DNA of 64,000 nt. Source: Aradus depressus. Taxonomy: Eukaryota > Arthropoda > Insecta > Hemiptera > Aradidae. Position 1 is the first letter of the stretch, and every line of letters begins with the position of its first letter. This document shows positions 11,038 through 21,702 of this stretch, piece after piece. The DNA lies in assembly GCA_963662175.1 (NCBI GenBank), contig OY759215.1, forward strand, positions 9,475,079-9,539,078. The letters are read 5' to 3'. The position numbers and the translations under genes were made by a program. The notes below the pieces were generated by a model. It was not told where the DNA came from and did no database searches. It worked only from the letters and a program-made list of their open reading frames with translations.

Positions 11038-11780
11038 TTCTATTCAACATTTCGCCTCATCCTTTAGTTTATCAATTATTGCATCAAAAAGGATTTTTAC
11101 TGTGAATAACACATATGATCGTGAGTGTTTGATTCTATTCAACATTTCGCCTCATCCTTCAGTTTATCAATTATTGCATCAAAAAGGATTTTTACTGTGA
11201 ATAACACATATGATCGTGAGTGTTTGATTCTATTCAACATTTCGCCTCATCCTTCAGTTTATCAATTATTGCATCAAAAAGGATTTTTACTGTGAATAAC
11301 ACATATGATCGTGAGTGTTTGATTCTATTCAACATTTCGCCTCATCCTTCAGTTTATCAATTATTGCATCAAAAAGGATTTTTACTGTGAATAACACATA
11401 TGATCGTGAGTGTTTGATTCTATTCAACATTTCGCCTCATCCTTCAGTTTATCAATTATTGCATCAAAAAGGATTTTTACTGTGAATAACACATATGATC
11501 GTGAGTGTTTGATTCTATTCAACATTTCGCCTCATCCTTCAGTTTATCAATTATTGCATCAAAAAGGATTTTTACTGTGAATAACACATATGATCGTGAG
11601 TGTTTGATTCTATTCAACATTTCGCCTCATCCTTCAGTTTATCAATTATTGCATCAAAAAGGATTTTTACTGTGAATAACACATATGATCGTGAGTGTTT
11701 GATTCTATTCAACATTTCGCCTCATCCTTTAGTTTATCAATTATTGCCTGAAAGAGGATTTTTAGAGGGAACAACACCTA
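11038..11780. repeat. tandem array, 95-bp unit, ~8 copies
   Basis: The unit 'ttctattcaacatttcgcct ... gatcgtgagtgtttga' recurs every 95 bases from ~11036 to ~11780, with copies 1-7 nearly identical. The last copy diverges after 'caattattgc' and is broken at 11780 by the LINE insertion; it resumes at 12147. Near identity implies recent amplification. The 89-codon ORF across the end is a repeat artefact. Confidence 0.95.
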
Positions 11781-12146
11781 ACAACAACACACTTTATTTG
11801 GACCAGAACATCTTGGTTCTTCACACAAAGTATAAAATGAAATTAATTAATAATAATGTCTTGGTATAATCTTGGTTTGAGCCTTCTGTGGAGAGTAGGC
11901 TGGCCGAGATTGTAGTGGGCTGCTCCAGAACACAGGCCAAGTCTTCCGTGGTAGTTATCTACTAAGGACCTTAAATAGACTGCGACCCGAGGAACTCCCA
12001 GTTCCTCATGGAGTTGGCTGTTTCGGATAAACCATGGTGCATTCAGAGACACACGAAGAATTTTGTTCTGAAATGTTTGTAGTCGTGTTGTGAGTGAAGG
12101 ACTGGCGCCATGCCATATTGGACAGGCGTATGTTAACAATGGGAAG
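11781..12146 (-). pseudogene. jockey-like LINE, 5'-truncated reverse transcriptase end
   Basis: The minus strand encodes 'PLLTYACPIWHGAS', 'LQTFQNKILRVSLNAPWF' and 'LHEELGVPRVAVYLRS', the usual C-terminal region after the reverse transcriptase domain in jockey-clade non-LTR retrotransposons (Y-A-x-P-x-W, L-Q..QNK.LR, APWF.RN, L..ELG.P). About 100 codons remain, ending at 11843 ('RRLKPRLYQD'), followed by a short 3' UTR with AATAAA and a GTT-rich tail. The perfect 11-bp duplication AACAACACCTA (11770-11780 and 12147-12157) bounds it. It lacks the catalytic palm and is dead on arrival. Confidence 0.9.
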
Positions 12147-12752
12147 AACAACACCTATGATCGTGAGTGTTTGAGTCTATTCAACATTTCGCCTTATCCT
12201 TCAATTTCTCAATTATTGCATCAAAAAGGTTTTTTGGCGTGAATAAACACTATGATCTATCGTCAATTATTGCGAAAAAAATTAGTTTTAATGTGTGGTC
12301 GGGGTACAGTTCATAAATCGGAGCGTTATAAAAAATGTATGCTTTTGGACGTTTATTTCTCCCAACTTGATAGATAAAATGTAAACAATTGATAATGTTT
12401 CGTTACTTGGCACAATTTACGAATAGACGAAAGTAATTTCAATATCTTAATATGTTGAACAACATTTTTTCGAAAATACTAAAAAGTTTTTGTTCAAGTG
12501 ATTGCTTCATTTTGAATACTTTTCACTGCAAATATTTTCGAAAATATAAGCAGTACAACCCAGTTTATAGATAAATAATTTGTTTTTACAAAACTCTCAA
12601 AGCTTGAGTGTAATCGTTTTGTCAATTCGAGAAAGGTTAAACATTTCCCATTTTTGATGTTTGTTATGTTTATATGTATCTCGAAAACTAAATGTGCTAG
12701 CTATGAACATTAGGTTTGTAAATAGTAGCCCCTTGAAAGGACCACAAGGGTA
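11891..12752. repeat. segmental duplicate unit, copy A (source)
   Basis: From 'gagagtaggctggcc' to 'ccacaagggta' this is repeated at 17655-18520 with few differences (for example ttcaagtgattgc versus ttcgagtgagtttttgc). The unit contains most of the LINE fragment, the residual 95-bp repeat after it, and ~500 bp of other DNA. Because the LINE is complete only here, this is the probable source copy. Confidence 0.9.
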
Positions 12753-12765
12753 TAAACAAACCAGT

Positions 12766-13080
12766 TATTATGCCCGGGCTTTAACTAGTCATATCACCTA
12801 CTACCAGATCGCTCCTTCGTCATTCTGGTGGACATGACCCCGACTCTACTATGGGAGTCCTAAATTTTGTCTACCCTAAATTTTTATTCACCTAGGGGAT
12901 TCATTTAACGGTTACCTGACGTCGTACAGGCTCGGGACCATCGCTTAACGTCCCATCCGAAGGACGGCGTGCTTAAGTTTATTTTACCTCCCAGATAAAA
13001 TAAATTAAGGGGCATGTATGTTCCTCCGACCTTGAGCTCAGTAAGCAAGCATGCTTACCACTGAGCTACCGGTGCCCTCC
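12766..13080 (-). repeat. SINE copy, near full length
   Basis: Minus-strand SINE with body ('tctggtggacatgaccccga', 'gtacaggctcgggaccatcg', 'ccatccgaaggacggcgtgc') and head ('agctcagtaagcaagc', 'ccactgagctaccggtgccc'). Box B is damaged. Confidence 0.9.
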
Positions 13081-13497
13081 AATAATACTAAATATAAACA
13101 TATATATTACATATACATATTTTAATCGTAAGAAAAAAAAATTGAAATAAATATGCAAAGGAGAGATGAGGGGAGGAAAGTGGAGTGGGGGAAGGAATTG
13201 TGACACCTTCTTCCACCCCTCCATGGGGGATGCCCCGCCCAGAAGCATCACTATTGCACTGCCAGGCTGTATCAAACATATATTGTTTATTGATTGCCCT
13301 AAAGGTCGTTGCCAGCCCCAATCTTGTATGTAGATTCGAAACTGGAATTTTATAGGTGATATTCAGTTTGATGTTTTTACTGTTCCGTAAGTCGAAGACC
13401 ATATACGAAATCTTGATAACTAGTGTCTCATGTCTGTCTCTCCGTCTCTTCATTTCCCCTCTCCGAAATAGAAACACAAACAGACATGAGTTTTTTT
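13081..13497. other. unassigned
   Basis: A 142-codon ORF on the minus strand (13088-13516) overlaps repeat A and low-complexity sequence, so it is not accepted as a gene. 13190-13300 is GC-richer with no recognised content. Confidence 0.4.
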
Positions 13498-13884
13498 TAC
13501 TTCCCCAGCTAAACAAAGTATAGAGGAAGTTATGTAATCGGTCAGAAATTCGATGTTGAGTTTTCCCCGGAATTTCATGTTTTCCGACCCCCTGATTCCA
13601 AAAAAATTAAAAAATTGCTGCCGACTGTGTGTGTGTGTATGTGCGCGTGTCTGTGAACCCAATAAGTTTCGATAGAATGAATGTATAAACACGAAATGTT
13701 CCGGAAACCCATAAAGGCGACACCTATTGATTTTCAGTCAAATTGGCCAAAGGGAGGGAGGAGGCTTAACACAGAAACACCAATAACTGCCGACGTAATG
13801 AATTTATGGACACGAAATTTAAGGACAACACATATTAATTTCCAGAGAAATCAGCCGAAGGGGAAGAGGGGATAAGAGTTAATT
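13498..13884 (+). repeat. repeat A copy with clear tip
   Basis: Begins 'ttacttccccagct' followed by 'gaggaagttatgtaatcggt', then 'tgattccaaaaaaatt', a GT-rich run, 'tcgatagaatgaatgtat', 'attgattttcagtcaaattg' and 'aataactgccgacgtaatg'. The outer tail is replaced by a SINE fragment. Confidence 0.8.
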
Positions 13885-13986
13885 ATTATGACTCATTTCC
13901 GGGCTTTAACTACGAGGTCATATCGCCTACTACCAGAGCGCTCTTTCGTCACTCTGGTGGACATGAGCCCGACTCTACTGTAGGAG

Positions 13987-14065
<79 letters not shown>

Positions 14066-14072
14066 TATATAG
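13885..14072 (-). repeat. SINE fragment and (AT)n microsatellite
   Basis: 13885-13987 is the distal SINE body ('tatgactcatttccgggctt' to 'cccgactctactgtaggag'). It passes directly into an AT dinucleotide run at ~13988-14060, then TATATTATAT. Confidence 0.85.
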
Positions 14073-14674
14073 CTGGAGAAGTAAAACTTTCAGTTCACTG
14101 AAATAATAAATTAATAAACAAAAGGATTCATTTCTTTTAAGTAAATGTATTGAGGATGATAAGAAGAGAAGAAACAATGTTTCAAGTTATTTTAGAGAGT
14201 TGTGTAAGGGTTGTTATCGGAGGTAATGAGGTGTATTGATCAGCTGGGAAGGACAGGGCAAAGATTGGCAGAGCTGAGGGTTCAGGGCAAAGACTTGCCT
14301 TGGACAGACACCACACCATCATTACACAAATACGAATACACTCCACAGCACGGAAACTATTACTGAGTCTTTCTTTCTTCCTACTTTATTATTTATTTCT
14401 GTTTCTCTTCTTATATACCATTTATTTCTTTAGTTATTAGTGTAGGATGTAACAACCAGAAGATCCATTCCTCTTCTTCTCAGGAAGGTTTCCGCTTAGG
14501 CTAGTTGGTTCTTCATCTTCGCCTGGTGGAGACCCTCTTCACAATTATCCAGAATCTATAGAAAATGTTTGTTTCCTTTAAATATTTTTAATTCAGAGAA
14601 AGTTTTCATATAATATTTTTATAATGCAGCTTTTCCCAATTTATTTGAAGATATAGACTTAATACATAATAACT
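14073..14674. other. unassigned
   Basis: No gene or recognised repeat. Mixed AT-rich and pyrimidine-rich sequence. Confidence 0.4.
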
Positions 14675-14950
14675 GATGGACATGAACCCGATTCTACTAT
14701 GGGAGTCCTAAATTTGGTCTACACTAAATTTTTATTCACCTAGGGTAGGGGTTTGTATCGAGTATCTGACATCGTACAGGCTCGGGACCATCGCTTAACG
14801 TCCAATGCAAAGGACGGGGTCCTTAAGTTTTTTTTTACCTTCTAGACAAAAAAAACTAAAACTTCTAGACAAAAAAAACTAAAGGTCTCTTGAAAAATAA
14901 ACTTGAGCTCAGTAAACAAGCACGCATACCACTGAGATACCGGCGCCCTC
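14675..14950 (-). repeat. SINE copy with internal 20-bp duplication
   Basis: Body and head are present. 'cttctagacaaaaaaaacta' occurs twice in a row (14848-14882), and box B has been lost. Ends 'ctgagataccggcgccctc'. Confidence 0.85.
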
Positions 14951-14984
14951 ACGACATGATATATATTCAGTTTAGACAGACCTT

Positions 14985-15295
14985 ATGCCACGTAAGACCT
15001 TCCTATCACATAGAAAGGTAGGTCCATCTCCATGATACAGAATTTAAGTCCTTCCTCCATCTCATAGAAAGTAAGACCTTCCCCATCACATAGAAAGTAA
15101 GTCCTTCCCCATCACATAGAAAGGTAGGTCCATCTCCATGATATAGAATTTAAGTCCTTCCTCCATCTCATAGAAAGTAGGTCATTCTATAAGATACAGA
15201 ATTTAAGACCTTCCCCTCACATAGAATATAAGTCCTTCCTCATCACATTGAAAGTCCTTCTCCATGACATAGAAAGTAGGTCCTTCACCACATTT
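14985..15295. repeat. degenerate tandem array (~28-bp motif, ~10 copies)
   Basis: A 'aagtccttcc..catcacatagaaag' motif recurs about ten times with a higher-order pattern: the block 'atagaaaggtaggtccatct' + 'ccatgata.agaatttaag' appears twice about 103 bases apart. Confidence 0.85.
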
Positions 15296-15360
15296 TCACA
15301 CTTAATACAATTTTATACCCATATCATATTATGTTCAGTACATTATAACCAGTCGTTGGA

Positions 15361-15565
15361 TCACCACCAATGTACTTAATTGCTAAAAAGCAATAAGTGC
15401 ATTCTTATGAGGTTCTGGACACATACATAAAATTTCATATCAATATATTCACTCTATCGATATTCATTCTTTACAGACAGATAAGATATTTTTTTGGAAT
15501 CAGGGGATCAGAAAACATGAAATTTCGATGAAAAGTCAACATTGAATTTCTGACCGTTCACAATT
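15361..15565 (-). repeat. repeat A copy, internally deleted
   Basis: Starts 'atcaccaccaatgtactt', jumps to 'gcaataagtgcattcttatg', and ends with 'gaatttctgaccgttcac'. Minus orientation. Confidence 0.65.
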
Positions 15566-15991
15566 CTTGTGCCACTCCTATTCTTTATCCGAGGTGGGTA
15601 TCTTTTTACAGATTCTTCTTCCAAATAAGAATTTGATCTTTTCTCTCTCCGGTGTTTTGTTTGTTTATCACACCCACTAAGCAGAAGAAACACAAGACTC
15701 CAGGACTCCAGTAATGCCCTTGGAGGGAGGATAACGACTTGTGTCTCTGTAAAAGAATTGGAAAACTCTCGAGACCCCATCGTTATATATTGTTTGTTTA
15801 GTTTTTTACAGAACTCTTCATGGAACAGGTATTTCTTATATAACTAAAAGTTTTACAGTCCTCAGTTTCATCCAAAATTTGTAGTAGCCTGTGCGTTTTG
15901 CTTGAAAGCTGTTGGCTCAAAAGAGGTTTCCATAGTACAGTATCCAAATGTGGCTGAAATCGGTCCATTAGGTTCCAGAGTGAAGGGGAAC
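15566..15991. other. unassigned
   Basis: A 90-codon minus ORF (15508-15780) partly overlaps repeat A and has no recognisable domain. No splice-bounded exon was identified. Confidence 0.4.
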
Positions 15992-16612
15992 ACTTCCAGC
16001 AGTGTACTTCCCCAGCTCTGTACTTTGGTCTATTAGGCTGAAAATTATATTAAAATTATATACATTTTTGTAGTTATTGGGTGTTTTGCAGTTCAGCCCC
16101 TTCTAAATCCCCTCCCCCTTTTGTCCTCCAAGTGTTTTCAATTCACAAATGAAATTAAGTGTCGATACATTCATTACAATGGCAATTATTAGAGTTAAGC
16201 CTCTCACCTAATCCCCCTCTTTGGCCGATTTAGCTGAAAATCAATAAGTGCTCTACTAATGGTTTTGGTCACACATATAAATTTTCGTGACGATACATTC
16301 ATTCTATCGGCAGCTATTAGTTTTTATGTTAAGCTTCCCCCTAAAATCCCCCCATTCCTTTGATTGATTTGGTTGAAAAAGTTTCGCGGGGGGATCTGGA
16401 TTTCCATATAAAATTTCATGTCGATACATTCATTCTATCGGGTGTTATCATGTTCACAGACACACACACGCACATACAGACATGTTTTTAAATACATACC
16501 TACTTTGAATCTAGAGGTCGGAAAACCTGACATTGCGTTCAAAATTCCGCATCAAATTGTTGACCGATTACATAACTTCCTCTATACATAGTATAGCTGG
16601 AAAAGTAAATAT
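15992..16612 (-). repeat. repeat A, best single full-length copy
   Basis: About 620 bp from 'gtgtacttccccagctctgt' to 'catagtatagctggaaaagt'. The two ends are imperfect inverted repeats of ~14 bp (tacttccccagct / agctggaaaagta). Internal order: three 'cgatacattcattacat/tctatcgg' sub-blocks of ~130-150 bp, a CA-rich run, then 'attgttgaccgattacataa'. No coding capacity, so it is a MITE-like or fold-back-derived unit. Confidence 0.75.
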
Positions 16613-16898
16613 CGAATCGATAGAAAATCGATTATCATATGATATACGCCGTCATCGATTTTACCGTGCAAAAAAAAAAAAAAACACACCAGTACTTTCA
16701 AATGCAAATTCAGTTATCTAAAAGTTGAGTGTCTGAAAGGTTTGCCCTTCGATTTGGTTTTGGATGATCGCTCACTTGAGCAGGACTGTTCACTTTGAAC
16801 AGAAATTTGTTTTCTATTTTATTTTTAAAGCCATTTCAATAACGTTGCGGGATTGGTCAGTCTCTTTATCAATTATTCAGGGCAGTGATATTTTCAGG
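16613..16898. other. unassigned
   Basis: Short AT-rich stretch with an A-run at ~16669-16684. No feature. Confidence 0.4.
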
Positions 16899-17215
16899 TC
16901 TCTAGCTATACAAAGAATGGGGAAATATAGGTACGTTATCAGTCAGAAATTCGGTAACTCTCGATAGAATGTTCATGGACAAGAAATGTTATAAGTGTAA
17001 CCAGAGTCGATTGATTTTCAGCTAAACCGGTCATCAAGAACTACCGACGTAATGAATATATCCGTAAGAAATTCCGTTTGTTGTTACAAAACCCCTTAAG
17101 GGTGAGCAAAACATTTATGAATTTTCAGTCAAATGGTCGTAGAGGGAGAGTGAAAACTTTGTTGATCACAACTGATTCGAGCTGGGGATGAACATTGCCA
17201 GTGATTCCACTCCTG
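16899..17215 (+). repeat. repeat A copy
   Basis: Starts 'ctagctatacaaagaatggg', contains 'attgattttcagctaaaccg' and 'ctaccgacgtaatgaatata', and ends 'gattcgagctggggatgaac' with the outer tip 'attgccagtgattcc'. Confidence 0.7.
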
Positions 17216-17426
17216 CCTATAGGGCAGTTACCCCTATTATCCTCCCCCCTCCATATATCCACCTGCTTGGATCATATCCAAGAGCACTTACTAATTCCAT
17301 ATTTCTTTCAATTCGAACAAGGTTTTCCACTAGACAAGTTAGGCTTTTAGAAGGATTTCTATACGAAAGATTTATTGCCTTTCCAACTCGACCGAAAAAT
17401 GATAAATAAATAAATAAAACAAACTT

Positions 17427-18684
17427 GAGGGCACCGGTAGCTCAGTGGTATGCGTGCTTGACTTCTGAGCTCAAGGTCGTGGGTTCGTAGCCCGACCGAG
17501 GCCCTTAGTTTATTTTATCTGGGAGGTAAAATAAACTTAAGCACGCCGTCCTTCGGATGGGACGTTAAGCGATGGTCCCGAGCCTGTACGATGTCAGGTA
17601 CTCGTTAAAGACCCCTACCCTAGATGAATAAAAATTTAGGGTAGGCAAAAAATAGAGAGTAGGCTGGCCAAGATTGTAGTGGGCTGCTCCAGAACACAGG
17701 CCTAGTCTTCCGTGGTAGTTATCTACTAAGGACCTTAAATAGACTGCGACCCGAGGAACTCCCAGTTCCTCATGGAGTTGGCTGTTTCGGATAAACCATG
17801 GTGCATTCAGAGACACACGAAGAATTTTGTTCTGAAATGTTTGTAGTCGTGTTGTGAGTGAAGGACTGGCGCCATGCCATATTGGACAGGCGTATGTTAA
17901 CAATGGGAAGAACAACACCTATGATCGTGAGTGTTTGAGTCTATTCAACATTTCGCCTTATCCTTCAATTTCTCAATTATTGCATCAAAAAGGTTTTTTG
18001 GCGTGAATAAACACTATGATCTATCGTCAATTATTGCGAAAAAAATTAGTTTTAATGTGTGGTCGGGGTACAGTTCATAAATCGGAGCGTTATAAAAAAT
18101 GTATGCTTTTGGACGTTTATTTCTCCCAACTTGATAGATAAAATGTAAACAATTGATAATGTTTCGTTACTTGGCACAATTTACGAATACACGAAAGTAA
18201 TTTCAATATCTTAATATGTTGAACAACATTTTTTCGAAAATACTAAAAAGTTTTTGTTCGAGTGAGTTTTTGCTTCATTTTGAATACTTTTCACTGCAAA
18301 TATTTTCGAAAATATAAGCAGTACAACCCAGTTTATAGATAAATAATTTGTTTTTACAAAACTCTCAAAGCTTGAGTGTAATCGTTTTGTCAATTCGAGA
18401 AAGGTTAAACATTTCCCATTTTTGATGTTTGTTATGTTTATATGTATCTCGAAAACTAAATGTGCTAGCTATGAACATTAGGTTTGTAAATAGTAGCCCC
18501 TTGAAAGGGCCACAAGGGTAGACCCCTACCCTAGATGAATAAAAATTTAGGGTAGGCAAAATTTAGGACTCCCACAGTAGAGTCGGGCTCATATCCACCA
18601 GAGTGACGAAAGAGCGGTCTGGTAGTAGGCGATATGACCTCGTAGTTAAAGCCCGGGCATGAGTCATAAAACCTAAACCTAACC
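17427..18684 (+). mobile_element. full-length SINE split by an 869-bp insertion
   Basis: Head and body at 17427-17650, remaining body and CCTAA tail at 18520-18684. Box A 'tagctcagtggt' is intact and box B reads 'gggttcgtagccc'. The SINE's own TSD is TAAAACAAACTT (17415-17426 and 18685-18696). The interruption is described separately. Confidence 0.9.
17651..18519. mobile_element. segmental duplicate unit, copy B, inserted in the SINE
   Basis: A copy of 11891-12752, including the truncated jockey-like fragment and the single residual 95-bp repeat. The SINE sequence on both sides is duplicated for 42 bp (17609-17650 = 18520-18561, starting AGACCCCTACCC and ending TAGGCAAAA). The reverse-transcriptase fragment here is cut short at its C-terminal end, and the 117-codon ORF at 17565-17918 continues into SINE sequence, so it is not a gene. 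Confidence 0.85.
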
Positions 18685-18741
18685 TAAAACAAACTTATTT
18701 TTGAAATATTCTTCATTCCACAAAAAAAAAAAAAAATACAT

Positions 18742-18766
18742 TGTGATGTATAAAAATAATACACAC
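18742..18766 (+). mobile_element. older solo LTR, left piece
   Basis: TGTGATGTATAAAAATAATACAC is the first ~25 bases of an older solo LTR whose remainder lies at 23993-24791. The young LTR element inserted here and duplicated ACAC (18763-18766 and 23993-23996). The start closely matches the solo LTR at 1710 (TGTGACGTAAACAATTACAC). Confidence 0.8.
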
Positions 18767-19557
18767 TGTGATTAAAAACTTGTTTGCTACCACATTTCCT
18801 GTAGAAATTTGATCTCTTTTGTTTATTTAAATTTTGATTTCTACAGTAGTTTGCCGAAAATTGCCCTAAAAAATATTATCAATAATTTAAGACGTGCAAT
18901 TTTTAAGAAAGTACACGTATACAACGAAAAAAATTCAATTAAACAAACTTTACACTTGGATTCACAAAGAGATACCAATTTTTAATAATTTTAAATAATA
19001 TTAATTTCTAATCCAAAGGTTTTTTTAAATGATACTACTGGGACAACAGGGAAGATGAATAGAATATAATTTGAAGAGGACAAATAATTGGGTTATTATC
19101 TATATTTACATATTTAAATTTAAAAAAAAACTTATTTGAACAAACAAAACAAAAATTTACAATGGCACAAAAACATTAAATTAATACTTAAAAAAACTAT
19201 TTCTTTTTTTTTTTTATTTGGGCATATTGAAAATAGATATTATTAATTGTACCTTCTCGACGCCTCTACCACAAAAACCAGACCCCGTCAACTCTTCACA
19301 CTTTAATTCCACCCCAGTCAACTTTCATCTAATTGTTCAACTTCATTTTTATTTAAAACATATCAAACCACATGCACCGTTTAAGAGCTAGCTCACGACT
19401 CCATTCCACTTAACACTATTTCACAGCTGTTTTTTATATGTTTTCTTGTTTTGTTTCTCAAACTCCTTGATATATATCTAATATATATATGATATTAGAT
19501 TATAATAAAAAAAATTACCTCTTTTCATTAAAAAAATGTTCCGTAGTGTACATCACA
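18767..19557 (-). repeat. 3' LTR (minus strand)
   Basis: 791 bp, TG..CA ends, same length and reading as 23202-23992. Confidence 0.95.
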
Positions 19558-21702
19558 TTTGCCTTCTCCTTCTTTTTAAAAAAAAATGTTTGTTCACAAA
19601 ATTTTTTTTTTTTTTTTTTTTTTTATATAAGTTCTTTCAGATTTAATTTCTTCCAATACACAGGTTGATTAGCTTCTTCCTCGAATCCACATGATAAGCT
19701 TCCTCCTTCAATACACAGATGGATTAACGTCTTCCTCCAATTCACATGATGGGCTCCTCCTCGAACGCACATGTTGGCTGGCTCCTTGATGTCTTCAACT
19801 CATTGATCAACGATGTATCGAAGTCTCTCTCTCACTTACACTCACTGATTTATTTTTATTTTTTATATGCCCAATTCGACGCTCTTTTTATACATATATG
19901 CCCATTTTTTATTTTTTTATAACTATTTACAATTATTAAACTTATATATATACGTACCTAATTTCTAATAAACAAAGACGAATATTAATCTAAAAATTTA
20001 CAATTAATCCTTAACCTAAAGAAAATGTTAACTTAAATTTATAAAAATTGGAACTAATTGAACATAAAAAAAATAATATAATACTAAATTTTTACATATT
20101 TACAGGATCAGTCATAGTCATGAAATCAAGTTTGGAAATAATCAAGTTGCATATAGATTTAAGAAATTGCCAATTAATTTTACTTTCCGCCTTTACCATC
20201 AATATACAATTGTATGTATTCAAAATAATTATATAAAAAGATTGTATATAAAAAATTTACTTGAAATAAAAATTAAATAAATCCTTCGGTTTTACTTCAT
20301 CACACTTCCAAAATATATCATAGCAATGAAAATTAGGCCTCACGCCGGGTAATAAGGAATACAAATTTAATTTATTTAATATATATATAGTACTTGTCTT
20401 TTGAGGTATTAAATTCTTTGAGACGTCCTTCATACTTCCTAACTAAAAAAAATGTATCTCACATATATTTCAATTCAATTTACTTCCCTAACTAATTACA
20501 CCCTAAGAATACTTTCGTCGATGTAGCAAAATTACGATTCCTCCTATCTCAGGTAGGCAACCAACACTACAATATAAATCTCCATTATATCGCTAGTTCT
20601 TTCTAGTCGACATACAAAAATCATCTTCCACGCAAAAAAAAAATATATATCTCCAATATATCGCTAGTTCTTTCTAGTCGACACACAAAAAAAATCATCT
20701 CCCACAGATCAAAAAAAAATATAAATCTCCAATTAATCACTAGCTCTTACTAGGATTAAAAAAATAATTTCTCCCAAAACAAATCTATATAATCCCGACG
20801 TCTAAAAGAATGTCATCAGCAATTAATTCAAAACTTCTCTAATTAATATTACCCTTTGTTTGTTCCTATTCCTAAAGTTATATAATTTGCTCCTACAACT
20901 CTTCCCATTCTCATCTACTCTCTCTATTAAACGAATTTACGTAGAAAAAACATGTTACTCAAATAATAAATGAACTTGTCTAAATAATAGAATTTATAAT
21001 ATCAAAAACTTAATAACCTATGCATACATACAATTTATATAATATATTATCCTTTCAAGGCTTCTATACATTTTCGTTCGTCTTTCTAATTTATAATATT
21101 ATTATGATTTAGTCACGTCCGGTATCCTAGCTGAACAGTTCCGAAACAGAAAATCTGTCCCCTTGACTCGGCCTCAGGAAGTTCGTCATGTCTCCAAAGA
21201 GATCTAGGCATCTCTCAGCCTGCTGATTTTATTTTTAACGTTTTCTAATAAAAGATATAATAAAAAAAAAATCTACCTTCTTCCATATTATGTTCGTTCA
21301 AAATCAATCAGTTATATGTATATGTTTTAATTTTCAATAATCATTATTAATAAGTAACTTCTAAATAAAAAACTTTCACATATTAAATTTGGGTGACTAA
21401 TCCTTAAATATAATTCTCAGATAATTTTATACTGATCCTAACATCTAATCTAATCCTAAAAAAATATAATTCCTAATTAATTTAAACACAGAACTATACC
21501 AAAATTCATTCATACTCTTCATGTACCAAAATTCTCTCATTCAAAAAAATAAATTTATCATCCATACTATCATATTAGTCCATGGTCACTTCGTCATATT
21601 TTAAATTAATCCTAATTCTGTCATGTTAGTCTGTCAGTCATTTCCTCAAACTCATCCGAGTTGCAAAAAAAATAGGTTCACTATAAAAAGTGGCTAATGC
21701 AA
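19558..21702 (-). repeat. non-coding interior of LTR element, two small tandem arrays
   Basis: No coding ORF. 19655-19790 has a ~35-bp motif 'tccaatacacaggttgatta' / 'gaatccacatgataagcttc' repeated about four times. 20570-20750 has a ~70-bp unit ('atctccaatatatcgctagt', 'tctttctagtcgacacac') repeated three times with growing divergence. Such arrays often lie in untranslated parts of gag-only elements. Confidence 0.7.

Noticed and set aside
11600..11869. 89-codon ORF
   Set aside because: It is produced by the 95-bp tandem unit running into the LINE 3' end.
13088..13516. 142-codon minus ORF, among the longest outside the LTR elements
   Set aside because: It overlaps repeat A and low-complexity sequence, has no domain, no start context and no splice sites.
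17565..17918. 117-codon ORF as a gene
   Set aside because: Half is a truncated LINE fragment, half is SINE sequence across an insertion junction.
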